Numbered from the stretch's first letter, positions 18,641 to 28,442 are shown. The stretch is 64,000 nt of DNA from Bacillus sp. AFS037270 (GCF_002585305.1 NZ_NUNF01000078.1:5510-69509), one strand, 5' to 3'. The notes: a model not told the origin generated them from the sequence alone. A program made the numbers and translations.

Positions 18641-20041
18641 ATGGCAAATGGAGCAGTTCCACAAACAAAAGAAAGTTTGGTAGTGCCTCAAATTAATGGA
18701 AATCTTAGTTTTCTTACAAAATTAAGTTATGGATTTGGTGAATTCTCTGCGAGCGTTGTTTGGAGTTTAGCATCCTCTTATCTATTGTTTTTCTATACAG
18801 ATGTTTTTGGTATTGCAGGTGGTGCGGCAGCTATTATCTTACTAGTAGCAAGGGTATGGGATTGCTTTGTCGACCCAATCCTAGGGTTAATCATGGAACG
18901 GACAAAAAGCAAACATGGACGTTTTAGACCATATATACTTTATGGTGCTGTAGCACTTGCACTTCTAAATATATTGACTTTTTACACCCCAGATCTAACA
19001 GGAACAGCGAAAGTAATTTATGCTGGTGTTACGTACTTATTATTAGGAACAGTTCACTCTGTAGTAAATGTACCGTACGGAGCCCTTGCAACAGTAATGA
19101 CGCGAGATACACATGAAAGAACAAATCTAAATGCTTTTAGAGGAGTTTTTGGACAAGTGGCTGGTATTCTTACAGGTGCTGCGGTAATGCCTATGATTAC
19201 TCTTTTAGGCCATGGTAATCAGCAACACGGTTTCTTTTATGCAGCAATTGTATTGTCTGCAGTATCTGCACCATTATTATTCTTAACATTCAAGAATTGT
19301 AAGGAAGTAATCGAGACTTCTATAGAGGAAAAACCATCAATTAAGGAATCTCTTATAGCTGTTGGAGCCAATAAACCACTATTATTAATAATAGTAAGTC
19401 TATTTGTTGTACTATTGGGGGTATTTGGAAGAATAGGTACTGTAACGTATTACTGTATTTATGTCTTAAATCGTCCAGATTTAATAGCCGTTTCATTTAC
19501 AATACTCTCGGTTTGTGGGGCAATCGGTTCTTTCTGTCTTCCTTTTATTGCAAAGTTTTTTGAAAAGAAGACACTCTTGATTGTTGGTTCAACCATTACT
19601 GGACTTGCTTTTATAGCGATGTATTTTACACCAGCTACTAATATTAACATGATTATCGTATGGACAGTCGTGTCAAGTTTACCAACTGGTTTTGCCAGCC
19701 CGATGATTTTCAGTATGGTGGCAGACTGTATTGATGATTATCAAATTAAAACGGGTATCAGAGCTGACGGAGCCATTTATTCCTTTACAAGTCTTTCAAC
19801 TAAGATTGCAAGCGCTTTAGTTGGAGCTGTGAGTGCAACAATTTTGGGGGCCATCGGCTATGTTGCCAATCAACAACAAACACCAGAAGTAGTACATGGT
19901 ATAAACATGTTAGTAAACTTAGCACCTGGTATTATATATCTGTTGGCAACTATTCCGTTATATTTTTATAAAATCTCTAAAGCTAGGGCTATGGAGAATA
20001 CTAGTGAACTGTTAAGAAGACGTAATGAATTAACAATGTAA
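18641..20041 (+). CDS. GPH-family glycoside/pentoside:cation symporter
   Basis: This 466-residue, roughly 12-helix transporter belongs to the glycoside-pentoside-hexuronide family (MelB/XynP/YicJ-like). Family features are LSYGFGEFSASVVWSLASSY at helix 1, DPILGLIMERTKSKHGRFRPYI around residue 82, VPYGALATVMTRDTHERTNL, and DCIDDYQIKTGIRADG in the C-terminal half. It has its own long promoter with a cre site and AGGAGG before ATG 18641. It probably brings in the intact glycosides or released oligosaccharides handled by the cytoplasmic glycosidases on either side. Confidence 0.87.
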   Translation: MANGAVPQTKESLVVPQINGNLSFLTKLSYGFGEFSASVVWSLASSYLLFFYTDVFGIAGGAAAIILLVARVWDCFVDPILGLIMERTKSKHGRFRPYILYGAVALALLNILTFYTPDLTGTAKVIYAGVTYLLLGTVHSVVNVPYGALATVMTRDTHERTNLNAFRGVFGQVAGILTGAAVMPMITLLGHGNQQHGFFYAAIVLSAVSAPLLFLTFKNCKEVIETSIEEKPSIKESLIAVGANKPLLLIIVSLFVVLLGVFGRIGTVTYYCIYVLNRPDLIAVSFTILSVCGAIGSFCLPFIAKFFEKKTLLIVGSTITGLAFIAMYFTPATNINMIIVWTVVSSLPTGFASPMIFSMVADCIDDYQIKTGIRADGAIYSFTSLSTKIASALVGAVSATILGAIGYVANQQQTPEVVHGINMLVNLAPGIIYLLATIPLYFYKISKARAMENTSELLRRRNELTM

Positions 20042-20052
20042 TAATTGACTGG

Positions 20053-20090
20053 AGCTTATAAGTTACATAACTATGTGTAGCTTATAAGCT
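20053..20090 (+). terminator. Hairpin between transporter and glycosidase genes
   Basis: A long AGCTTATAAG/CTTATAAGCT stem, extended inward by TACA/TGTA, is followed by ATTTTAAT. It may be a weak terminator or an mRNA-processing hairpin. Confidence 0.55.
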
Positions 20091-20111
20091 ATTTTAATAG
20101 GAGGGTTCATC

Positions 20112-22793
20112 ATGGATAAGACAGTACAAGATCTAATGAATGCACATACCGGTAATTATATTCTTCCTTTTCTCTGGATGAGAGGAGAACAAGAACACGT
20201 TATTAGAGAAGAAATTGCAAGAATCTATGAATGCGGGATCAGAGGGATTTGTGTAGAAGCAAGGCCTCATCCTGATTTTGCAGGACCAGGCTGGTGGCAT
20301 GATCTGGATATTGTCATGGACGAGGCGAAGCAACGTGGAATGCGTATTTGGGTATTAGACGATGCCCATTTTCCAACTGGTTATGCCAATGGTTTAATTG
20401 AGAAAAAGTATCCGGAACGAAAGAAAACATATATAAACTATAATACCCTCGATATTTTAGGTGCACAAAATGAAGTTACGATACATATTACCCCGATGTT
20501 AAAGCCGAAGACCTCATGGTTGGATATAGGAAAAACAATAGACAAAGATGAACAGAAAAACAATAAATTAATTAGTGTTGTCGCAGCCAAATTAGTGACA
20601 GATGGCATTATTAATGAAGAGTTAATCGATTTAACTGATAATGTTGAGGGAGATTTTTTAACCTGCACCTTACCAGAAGGACCATGGAGAATTTATGTGG
20701 TTTATGAAACGAAAACAGACGGGGGAAACCCGAAATATATAAATATGATTGATGAAGAATCTGTCAGTACGCAGCTTGAAGCGGTATATCAACCACATTT
20801 TGAACGATACAAAGAAGAGTTTGGGAAGACATTTGCCGGATTCTTCTCCGATGAGCCTGCCTTCGGAAATGTAAACGGGTTTGATTTTAATGAATCGATT
20901 GGAAGAAAGGATATGCCATTACCTTGGAGTGAAGAAGCAAAATCTTTGCTTTTAGGAGCACTGGGAGATCAGTGGAGAGTATTCTTACCTTATTTATGGA
21001 ACAACTCAGAAGAAATGAATCAATGTGTGCATACACGCTATACCTATATGGATATTGTTACCCGATTATATAAAAAGAACTTTAGTGATCAATTAGGAAA
21101 ATGGTGTGAAGGACACCATGTCGAATATATTGGCCATGTGATCGAAGATAATGATCAGCATAGCAGATTAGGAAGCGGTGCAGGTCATTTCTTTAGAGCG
21201 TTGTCAGGTCAGCACATGTCAGGGATTGACGTGATTGGCGGGCAAGTCATTTTTGGCGGTGCTGGGTTAGAACGACGCGGACTCTTTAAGGGTGATGGGG
21301 AATTTTATCATTATACTTTAGGAAAACTAGGTTCTTCTTATGGTCATCTCGATCCCAAGAAAAAGGGAAGGACCATGTGTGAATTATTTGGTGCATATGG
21401 ATGGAGGCTGGGGGTTCGCGATATGAAGTACATTTTAGATCACCTAGTTGTCCGTGGGATTAATTATCTTGTTCCTCATGCTTTTTCGATGCGTGAATAC
21501 CCTGACTTGGATTGCCCGCCGCATTTCTATGCACGAGGACATAATCCGCAGTTCAAACATTTTGCCTATCTCATGCACTATGCCAACCGCTTATGCCATA
21601 TCTTTAATGGCGGCAGACATGTGGCCCCTGTAGCTGTTTTATATCCCGGCGAGAGTGAGTGGACTGGCGAAGCTATGAAAATGCAAAAACCTGCTAGAGT
21701 CTTGACCGAAAATCAAATTGATTTTGACTTTGTACCAATTGATATACTGACTGATCTAGGGTCCTACAAAGGAAAGTTAGAAAATAAGCATTTATTCATT
21801 AATGGCGAAGAATTTAAATGTTTAATCATTCCATATAGTCAATATATTACGAAAGAGCTGGCTGCTTTTATTAAGAGTGCAGAAGGATTGGAGATTATTT
21901 TTGTAGATGGAAAACCAGAAGAGATTTCTAATGTAGTAGATCGACAGGAAGCTTCGGAACTTTTAAGAGCGGTTGACAAATGTAAGGTTGTACCTTTAGA
22001 TGAGTTGGCTCCTGAGCTTAAAGCAGAAGGAGTAGTTGATATTCAATTAAAGAAACAGTTTAAGGATTTAACTTATTACCATTATGTGAAAGAAAGTAAC
22101 ATTTACATGTTCCAGAATGAATCCGCACATGAGACCTTCAGCGGAGAGATTGAATTAACGAATGGAGAATTTGCTATTGTCTATAACGGTCTAGAAAATA
22201 AGCATGAAAATTTACCAATAAGAAAAGAAAATGGCAAATCTATTATATTTTTAGAGTTGAGACCCTATGAATCTTGTATTGTGTTTGTTAGTGATGATGA
22301 ACTAGCCGGTGAGTTTGGAAATTATCGCCCTCTTTCTGTAAAGCTTTCTGAATGTGCTGAGGAAAGGAACCTCTCTTCAGAATGGAATTATTCGCTGGTA
22401 AAGAACAAGGAATATCCGAATTTTGGTGAAGTAAATCTAATGAAAGAGTTAGCGCCTATTTCAAAGGAAAACCCGGCTTTTACGGGAATCATTAAGTACG
22501 AAAAGACAATTGAACTAAAAGAACAACCAAATCAAGCTATATTATCATTTGAATATATATATGAAGCAATAGAATTATGGATTAATGATGAATATGTCGG
22601 GATGAAGTTAAGTCCACCATATATCTATGAGTTGGGTAACTATTTAAGAAAAGGCACTAATACCATCCGCGTTGAAGTGGCCACAACCTTGGATCGAGAT
22701 CGCCTGAATCAGCCAGAACCACCATTTATTATTTGGCATGATCCAATGGATCCAACCGGTATGTTTGGAAGAATTACCTTGTCGATGTCTTGA
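20112..22793 (+). CDS. GH106-like glycosidase with C-terminal sugar-binding domain
   Basis: This 893-residue protein resembles the GH106/alpha-L-rhamnosidase-like group. Its front TIM-barrel part has GIRGICVEARPHPDFAGPGW, RIWVLDDAHFPTGYANG and GFFSDEPAFGN (Glu248, a candidate catalytic acid). A later EYIGHVIEDNDQHSR motif follows. Residues 780-893 form a GH2-type galactose-binding jelly roll (LWINDEYVG..., LRKGTNTIRVEV). No signal peptide is present, so action is cytoplasmic. It follows the GPH symporter. Removal of terminal rhamnose from plant glycosides would fit, but the family call is by eye and the substrate is uncertain. Confidence 0.6.
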   Translation: MDKTVQDLMNAHTGNYILPFLWMRGEQEHVIREEIARIYECGIRGICVEARPHPDFAGPGWWHDLDIVMDEAKQRGMRIWVLDDAHFPTGYANGLIEKKYPERKKTYINYNTLDILGAQNEVTIHITPMLKPKTSWLDIGKTIDKDEQKNNKLISVVAAKLVTDGIINEELIDLTDNVEGDFLTCTLPEGPWRIYVVYETKTDGGNPKYINMIDEESVSTQLEAVYQPHFERYKEEFGKTFAGFFSDEPAFGNVNGFDFNESIGRKDMPLPWSEEAKSLLLGALGDQWRVFLPYLWNNSEEMNQCVHTRYTYMDIVTRLYKKNFSDQLGKWCEGHHVEYIGHVIEDNDQHSRLGSGAGHFFRALSGQHMSGIDVIGGQVIFGGAGLERRGLFKGDGEFYHYTLGKLGSSYGHLDPKKKGRTMCELFGAYGWRLGVRDMKYILDHLVVRGINYLVPHAFSMREYPDLDCPPHFYARGHNPQFKHFAYLMHYANRLCHIFNGGRHVAPVAVLYPGESEWTGEAMKMQKPARVLTENQIDFDFVPIDILTDLGSYKGKLENKHLFINGEEFKCLIIPYSQYITKELAAFIKSAEGLEIIFVDGKPEEISNVVDRQEASELLRAVDKCKVVPLDELAPELKAEGVVDIQLKKQFKDLTYYHYVKESNIYMFQNESAHETFSGEIELTNGEFAIVYNGLENKHENLPIRKENGKSIIFLELRPYESCIVFVSDDELAGEFGNYRPLSVKLSECAEERNLSSEWNYSLVKNKEYPNFGEVNLMKELAPISKENPAFTGIIKYEKTIELKEQPNQAILSFEYIYEAIELWINDEYVGMKLSPPYIYELGNYLRKGTNTIRVEVATTLDRDRLNQPEPPFIIWHDPMDPTGMFGRITLSMS

Positions 22794-22873
22794 CATTTCT
22801 GAAGGAGGTGTGTTACCTGAAAAGGCCACACCTTTTTGAATATTTATATTTTATTAACAGTTGGGAGGCGCTT

Positions 22874-23815
22874 ATGAAATATCCATATGAAAGTGTGGTC
22901 ATTAACGAAGAGGTTCCGATGTTGATGTTAATGACAAGTGTAAGATATGTGGCGATGCATTGGCATGACCGGATTGAATTTTTGTTTGTTCTGAGAGGCC
23001 GAATCCAAGTTGTTGTAGGGGGAGAGGAGTTTTCTCTACAGGAAAATGATTTGCTCCTGATTAACAGCAATGTGGTCCACGGGGTGGACGCGAGTGAAGA
23101 TAATCGGGTATTACTACTTCAAATCCCACTATCCTTTATTAAAAAATGGTACCAAGACATTGAAATGGAATTATTCCACTGCCAATCCCTTCAAAATGAG
23201 GATCAAGAAAAGTTTAATGGCATTCGCTTGTTAATGGTTAACCTCATGCTGACATTAAGAAAGAAAGAATTAGGTTATGAAATAAAAATTCATTCACTAT
23301 TATTAGATATCGTTTACAACCTTATTAGTAAATTTAGAGTAGGCGATCAAAAGCAAATCAACCGAAATAGTAGTAAAGATATAGAACGTCTAACAAGAAT
23401 CACAAACTATATTCAAAAGAATTATATGCATCCTATTACTCTGAATGAAATAGCTGAAAATGAAGAATTGACGGTACCTTATTTATCCCGTTATTTTCAG
23501 CAGCATATGGGACAGCCTTTTATTAAATATTTAAACGGAATTCGACTTGAACAGGCTGTTAAGTATTTGCTGGATACGAATTGGCCTGTTATTCAGATTG
23601 CAATGGAGTCTGGTTTTTCTAGTTTGAATACGTTTCACAAACTGTTTAAAGATACCTTTCACACAACTCCCTATCAGTTTCGGAAAAATCAGCAGAAAAC
23701 CTTTAGCACCTCTCAAAAAAGTGATAAAAGAGGAATTGAGGGTTATGATTATACGGAAGAAGTTGGCCTTAAAGAGTTAGATAAGTATATTTGGGCTTCA
23801 AATAATAGAAGTTAA
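22874..23815 (+). CDS. AraC-family transcriptional regulator
   Basis: The 313-residue protein has an N-terminal cupin sensor (MHWHDRIEFLFVLRGRIQVVVGG) and a C-terminal AraC double helix-turn-helix (ITLNEIAENEELTVPYLSRYF, then VIQIAMESGFSSLNTFHKLFKD). ATG 22874 with GGGAGG at 22863 is preferred; the frame is open back into the preceding gene. A strong AAGGAGGTG at 22802 stands before a possible CTG start at 22817, so a 19-residue longer form cannot be excluded. A local activator of glycoside genes responding to a sugar-like ligand is inferred. Confidence 0.82.
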   Translation: MKYPYESVVINEEVPMLMLMTSVRYVAMHWHDRIEFLFVLRGRIQVVVGGEEFSLQENDLLLINSNVVHGVDASEDNRVLLLQIPLSFIKKWYQDIEMELFHCQSLQNEDQEKFNGIRLLMVNLMLTLRKKELGYEIKIHSLLLDIVYNLISKFRVGDQKQINRNSSKDIERLTRITNYIQKNYMHPITLNEIAENEELTVPYLSRYFQQHMGQPFIKYLNGIRLEQAVKYLLDTNWPVIQIAMESGFSSLNTFHKLFKDTFHTTPYQFRKNQQKTFSTSQKSDKRGIEGYDYTEEVGLKELDKYIWASNNRS

Positions 23816-23857
23816 TTTAAGTGTTTTACTATATTATAATTGAATAAAATCAGCTAG

Positions 23858-23886
23858 CCGCAAAGGAAACTTTGTGGTTTTTTGTT
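23858..23886 (+). terminator. Terminator after the AraC gene
   Basis: A CCGCAAAG/CTTTGTGG stem is followed by TTTTTTG. Confidence 0.8.
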
Positions 23887-23933
23887 TTAATATTCTGAAA
23901 ATAGTAAAAAATGATATTGTTTTTCTTAAGAAA

Positions 23934-23966
23934 GTGAACGTTTTCAATACTATTCCTCATTATAAT
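23934..23966 (+). promoter_or_regulatory. Promoter with GTGAACGTTT box and TATAAT for the lipoprotein gene
   Basis: GTGAACGTTTTCA at 23934-23946 is cre-like and covers the -35 position of TATAAT at 23961-23966. The box and its spacing match the promoter at 2922-2954 exactly. The remainder of the 304-base gap (23967-24119) shows only the lipoprotein leader. Confidence 0.5.
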
Positions 23967-24119
23967 AGGCGTTATATAGAACGATGGTTAAAAAGGAATA
24001 ACCATTCCTAAAAAGGTGGTGATGAATAAAAGTAAAAAGAGGGATTTAATTAGATCATATTCAAAGAGATGAAAAGTTGTCTCGATGAAAAACAATTAGA
24101 ACTTGGGGGTTGAGGAATT

Positions 24120-25616
24120 TTGCGGAAAAATAAAAGGTTAATTAGTTTGATTTTGGTTTGCTTGTTACTTTTACTTTCAGCATGCAGTTCGAATAAAGAG
24201 AGTTCTACAAATGAAAGCTCAGGTTCGGGAGAAAATTTGCCTGAGGTGAATGTTGTCTTTTTTGCTGCTTCAGTACCTAAGGATATTAAACTAGTACAAG
24301 ATGAAATTAATAAGATAGCAAAAGAAAAGATTAAGGCAACGGTGAAATTAACCCCCATTAATATTGGTAACTATGTTCAACAAATGAATTTGATGTTATC
24401 TAGTAATGAAAAAGCGGATTTAATGCTTGTTACCTCCTTTTTTGGTTACACATCACAAGTAGCAAAAGGGCAATTATTACCCTTGGACGATTTGGTAGAT
24501 AAATATGGTCAAGATATCAAAAAGGTAATGGATCCGGATTATTTGAATGCTGCAAAGGTTTCAGGAAAAATGTATGCGGTTCCAACTTTAAGAGATATGG
24601 CAGGAGCACCTGGTATTAATATGCGCAAAGATTTGGTAGATAAATATCACATAAACGTTAATAATATCAAAACACTTGATGATGTAGAATCAATGTTGAA
24701 AGCAATTAAAGAAAACGAGCAAGGCATAATACCACTTGTTCCTTTTCAGCCTGGAGCCCAGCCAACTGTAGTCTATAACTGGTTCGATCCGCTAGGTGAC
24801 AGTATGGGAGTTCTTCCTAACTACGATAATAATTTGAAAGTAGTAGATTTATACGAAACAGATGAATATGCGCAGTTTGTAAAGGAAATGAGAAAATGGT
24901 ATGAGGAAGGACTTACGTTAAAAAATGCAACAACGAATGTAGATCCTGGCACGGCGTTAGTTAAGTCAAATGCAGGCTTTAGTTATTTCAGTCCTCAAAA
25001 ACCTGGTATAGCTTTACAAGAATCACAAAATACGAATATGACGATGGTAACTACATCACTTCTAAAACCTGTTACGACAACATCTGCCGTAACCACAATG
25101 ATGTGGGGAATCCCTCAAAGTTCTAAGGTCCCAGAAGCAGCGATGAAATTTCTAAATTTAATGTATGCGGATAAAGATATTGTGAACTTGCTAAGCTGGG
25201 GTATTGAAGGAAAGCATTATGAAAAAGTATCAGATAATGTTATTAAATATCCAGATGGGGTAAATGCAGGAAACAATGGCTACAATTTAAATATGAGTTT
25301 TGCAATGGGGAATTCTTTCCTATCTTATGTGTTTGAAGGCAATGATCCAAACCTTTGGAATCAAACGGCGGAATTTAATAAAAATGCGATCAAATCTAAA
25401 GCACTTGGATTTAATTTTGATAGTTCACCAGTTAAAACAGAAGTGACAGCGGTATCCAATGTGGTAAGCAAATATGCCCTCGGATTGGAATACGGTATAT
25501 TAGATCCTGATAAGAGTCTACCTGAGTTCATAAAAGGGTTAAAGGCTGCCGGCATTGATAAGATTATTGCAGAGAAACAAAACCAATTGGATAAATGGGC
25601 AAAAACACAAAAATAA
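24120..25616 (+). CDS. Extracellular solute-binding lipoprotein (LplA-like, DUF3502)
   Basis: This 498-residue ABC-type sugar-binding lipoprotein has a positively charged MRKNKR start, a hydrophobic stretch and the lipobox LLSACSS with Cys22 as the lipidated residue. Mature family 1 solute-binding features follow (AKGQLLPLDDLVDKYG, GKMYAVPTLRDM), and the C-terminus carries DUF3502-like sequence (KYALGLEYGILDPDKSLPEF). The start is TTG 24120 with TGAGG close upstream. The two permease genes (LplB/YtcP type) that normally accompany it are absent, so it either works with a permease elsewhere or scavenges ligand for another uptake route. Oligosaccharide or glycoside binding is inferred. Confidence 0.87.
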   Translation: MRKNKRLISLILVCLLLLLSACSSNKESSTNESSGSGENLPEVNVVFFAASVPKDIKLVQDEINKIAKEKIKATVKLTPINIGNYVQQMNLMLSSNEKADLMLVTSFFGYTSQVAKGQLLPLDDLVDKYGQDIKKVMDPDYLNAAKVSGKMYAVPTLRDMAGAPGINMRKDLVDKYHINVNNIKTLDDVESMLKAIKENEQGIIPLVPFQPGAQPTVVYNWFDPLGDSMGVLPNYDNNLKVVDLYETDEYAQFVKEMRKWYEEGLTLKNATTNVDPGTALVKSNAGFSYFSPQKPGIALQESQNTNMTMVTTSLLKPVTTTSAVTTMMWGIPQSSKVPEAAMKFLNLMYADKDIVNLLSWGIEGKHYEKVSDNVIKYPDGVNAGNNGYNLNMSFAMGNSFLSYVFEGNDPNLWNQTAEFNKNAIKSKALGFNFDSSPVKTEVTAVSNVVSKYALGLEYGILDPDKSLPEFIKGLKAAGIDKIIAEKQNQLDKWAKTQK

Positions 25617-25635
25617 GGTTTAATCCCAAACCAAC

Positions 25636-25664
25636 AAAAAGGTGCAGAATGATTGCACCTTTTT
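25636..25664 (+). terminator. Terminator after the lipoprotein gene
   Basis: An AAAAAGGTGC/GCACCTTTTT stem with a built-in T run. Confidence 0.85.
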
Positions 25665-25822
25665 GTTTTCTAAGGAATTTTAGACAAGGTTAAAAATAAC
25701 ACTATCATTCTTAATCTATTATAAATACATGAAAGAAGAACCGTAGAAAAAAGACGAAAATCTATACCTCATAAGGATAATTTAAGAAAGGGAATATGTG
25801 CAGATACAGGTTAAGATATATA

Positions 25823-25836
25823 TGTAAGCGGAATCA
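25823..25836 (+). promoter_or_regulatory. TAAGCG-type operator / cre, deglycosidase unit 2
   Basis: TGTAAGCGGAATCA matches cre at all but one informative position and shares TAAGCG..ATCAAT with the sites at 33143 and 40708. It directly follows a TATATA -10-like hexamer (25817-25822). No good -35 is visible. Confidence 0.6.
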
Positions 25837-25876
25837 ATAGATAAAACTTAATAGAAACATAGGAGGATCAGACACA

Positions 25877-26782
25877 ATGAAACTTGGATTTAACAGCGCC
25901 ATTTTAAATGAATGCACCTTTGAAGAAGTAATTGATTATGCAGCTGATAATGGCTTTTCATGTGTGGAGATATGTGCCTGGCCGAAAGGGAAAGCGGCTC
26001 GGAAATATGCTGGTGTTACCCATATTGATGTTGATAACTTAGATGTCGATTACATCAAAAATTATACCGAAGCAAAAGGAATCAAGATTTCCGCCATTGC
26101 TTATTATCCTAATGCTTTAGATGAGGATTCAGAAAAAAGTGGTTATTATGCAGCCCACATCAAAAAATGTATTGAGGCAGCTAGCCAGCTTGATATTAAC
26201 ATGGTAACTACCTTTATTGGCAGAAACCAAAAGAAAACTGTTGAAGAAAATTTGGAGGTTATGACTGCGGTTTGGAAGCCTATCGTAGAATTCGCTGAAG
26301 AACTAGGAGTGAAAATTGCGATTGAAAACTGTCCGATGCTATTCACTACAGATGAATGGCCAGGTGGACAAAACCTAATGACGACACCAGCCATTTTCCG
26401 ACGTATGTTTGAAGTAATCCCAAATAAAAACTTCGGATTGAATTTCGATCCATCGCATTTTGTTTGGCAGCAAATGGATTATATCAAGCCGTTATATGAA
26501 TTCCAAGAACGGATCTTTCACATCCATTTTAAAGATATCAAAGTCTATAAGGACCGCTTAAACGATGTTGGAATCATGGCAACACCTCTAGAATATATTT
26601 CGCCGAAACTACCAGGGCTCGGAGATGTCAATTGGGGCCAATATGTATCTGCCTTAACGGATATCGGCTACCGTGGATATGCTGTCATTGAAGTAGAGGA
26701 CAAGGCGTTCGAAGATTCACTTAAATCCAAAAAAGATTCTATTAAAATTAGTAAAAACTATTTAAGTCAGTTTTTTGCTTAA
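25877..26782 (+). CDS. Sugar isomerase/epimerase-like TIM barrel (full metal site)
   Basis: This 301-residue TIM barrel of the sugar phosphate isomerase/epimerase superfamily has a complete ligand set: Glu in KIAIENCPM, Asp and His in NFDPSHFVW, His in FHIHFKDIKV and Glu in YAVIEVED. It is the first gene of a five-gene run (isomerase, Gfo/Idh/MocA oxidoreductase, deglycosidase beta, deglycosidase alpha, ROK kinase). Such proteins next to Gfo/Idh/MocA enzymes often process oxidised sugars. It may act on the 3-oxo-sugar or the anhydro-sugar released by the deglycosidase. It is not closely similar to the shorter barrel at 13977. Confidence 0.78.
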   Translation: MKLGFNSAILNECTFEEVIDYAADNGFSCVEICAWPKGKAARKYAGVTHIDVDNLDVDYIKNYTEAKGIKISAIAYYPNALDEDSEKSGYYAAHIKKCIEAASQLDINMVTTFIGRNQKKTVEENLEVMTAVWKPIVEFAEELGVKIAIENCPMLFTTDEWPGGQNLMTTPAIFRRMFEVIPNKNFGLNFDPSHFVWQQMDYIKPLYEFQERIFHIHFKDIKVYKDRLNDVGIMATPLEYISPKLPGLGDVNWGQYVSALTDIGYRGYAVIEVEDKAFEDSLKSKKDSIKISKNYLSQFFA

Positions 26783-26840
26783 ATAGATGCATTTATAAAT
26801 CTAATAAATCATTTTAAAACAAAAAAGGAGAATGAATATT

Positions 26841-27968
26841 ATGGGTAAATTAAAAATTGGTATTATTGGCTGCGGTGGTATTGCAAATCAAAAGCATTTT
26901 CCAGCATTATCACAATTTAAAGAGATTTCTGAACTGGTTGCTTTTTGTGATATTAAAATTGAACGCGCTGAAAAGGCGGCGAAAGAATATGGAACACCAG
27001 ATGCTAAAATTTTCGGAGACTATCGCGAGCTATTGAAGGATGAATCCATTGATCTTGTGCATGTATTGACACCGAATGTTAGTCACAGCCCAATTACCGT
27101 TGCCGCATTTGAAGCCGGTAAACATGTTATGTGCGAAAAGCCAATGGCACACAATACAGAAGCTGCTCAAAAAATGATGGATGCTTGGAAAAAATCCGGT
27201 AAGAAATTCACCATTGGGTATCAAAACCGTTTCCGTCCTGAAGTGCAATCTCTTTATAAGGCTTGCGAAAAAGATGAACTTGGAGATATTTATTTCGCAA
27301 AAGCACATGCCCTTCGCCGCCGTGCCGTACCAACTTGGGGAGTATTTCCTGATAAATCGCAGCAAGGCGGCGGTCCACTAATTGATATCGGTACTCATGC
27401 TCTTGATATCACTTTATGGATGATGGATAATTACAAACCAGTTTCCGTGACAGGTTCTGTTTTCAATAAATTAGGTAATCTTCCTGAAGCGGTTGAAGGA
27501 AATATGTTTGGCCCATGGGATCCAGAAACATATGAAGTGGAAGATTCAGCATTTGGTTACATTAAGATGGAAAATGGAGCAACGGTATTCCTTGAATCTT
27601 CTTGGGCACTTAATGTACTAGAATCAAGAGAAGCGGCTACAACTCTTTGTGGAACGAAGGCAGGAGCACAAATCGATTCCGGCATGAGCTTCCGCAACAA
27701 TGAGTTAATTTATAATACTGCACGCAATGGTATGTTAACAGAAGAGAGAAACTCTGCAGGCGGCGCGATTGCATTCTTTGAAGGCGGATCGAATAAACCA
27801 GAAGTGCTTGAAGCAAAACAATGGTTGGAAGCGGTTAAATATGATAAAGAACCACTCGTAAAACCAGAGCAGGCATTTGTTGTGACGAAAATTTTAGATG
27901 CTGTCTATCGATCTGCTGAAACTGGAAAAGAAATTGTTTTTGAACAGGAACCTGTGGTAAGCAAATAG
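26841..27968 (+). CDS. Gfo/Idh/MocA family NAD(P)-dependent sugar oxidoreductase 2
   Basis: The 375-residue protein has a Rossmann fold IGIIGCGGIANQKHFPAL, the catalytic motif MCEKPMAHN, and GGPLIDIGTHALDITLWMMD with the conserved Asp/His pair. ATG 26841 is chosen over ATG 26832 because the GGAG at 26827 is only properly spaced for the former. It lies 13 bases before deglycosidase beta 2, the tightest link in the window between an oxidoreductase and a deglycosidase pair. C3 oxidation of C-glycosides, or re-reduction of the released oxo-sugar, is the inferred role by analogy with DgpA. Confidence 0.84.
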   Translation: MGKLKIGIIGCGGIANQKHFPALSQFKEISELVAFCDIKIERAEKAAKEYGTPDAKIFGDYRELLKDESIDLVHVLTPNVSHSPITVAAFEAGKHVMCEKPMAHNTEAAQKMMDAWKKSGKKFTIGYQNRFRPEVQSLYKACEKDELGDIYFAKAHALRRRAVPTWGVFPDKSQQGGGPLIDIGTHALDITLWMMDNYKPVSVTGSVFNKLGNLPEAVEGNMFGPWDPETYEVEDSAFGYIKMENGATVFLESSWALNVLESREAATTLCGTKAGAQIDSGMSFRNNELIYNTARNGMLTEERNSAGGAIAFFEGGSNKPEVLEAKQWLEAVKYDKEPLVKPEQAFVVTKILDAVYRSAETGKEIVFEQEPVVSK

Positions 27969-27981
27969 GAGGTGGACTAAA

Positions 27982-28422
27982 GTGGCATTTAGTATGAAAT
28001 TACCTTTCGTCGATGTCGTTTGCGATGAAAGTTTAAAAAACACCTATGTGAATGGGAAAAAGTTGGGATATGAATTCCAAATTCGATTAAGTAACTATCG
28101 TGGACATTACTTATCCTGTATTGAAGAGTTTGTGGTTACCGTGGATGGTCAAGAAGTAAATTCTGATGATATAACTTTTGGTCTTAATGAGAAAGAGTTT
28201 ACTTTAAGACAACTGCCAAGTCTCATTTCAGAGTTTTGGAATTTGATAGATCCAGCAACGATTAGTGTATTTGCACCTGGCGGTTTAACTGAAGGGGAAC
28301 ATCATATCGATGTGAAAATGATGTTACGTATTCCTTATATGGCTGTTCCTGGAAGAAAGACAGAACGTGAATATGCTGTATTAGATTCTTGCGGAAGCAA
28401 AACCTTACAGGTGAGAGATTAG
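27982..28422 (+). CDS. C-glycoside deglycosidase beta-subunit-like protein 2
   Basis: The 146-residue protein has the family landmarks: GYEFQIRLSNYRGHYLSCI, then VTVDGQEVNSDDITF, GGLTEGEHHIDV and a C-terminal MAVPGRK. The start is GTG 27982 with AGGAGGTGG upstream. It differs from the other three by having NYRG instead of YYRG and a longer C-terminus. The alpha subunit follows after 20 bases. No signal peptide is present. Confidence 0.8.
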   Translation: MAFSMKLPFVDVVCDESLKNTYVNGKKLGYEFQIRLSNYRGHYLSCIEEFVVTVDGQEVNSDDITFGLNEKEFTLRQLPSLISEFWNLIDPATISVFAPGGLTEGEHHIDVKMMLRIPYMAVPGRKTEREYAVLDSCGSKTLQVRD

Positions 28423-28442
28423 GAGAAAGGAGGTCAGATCAG

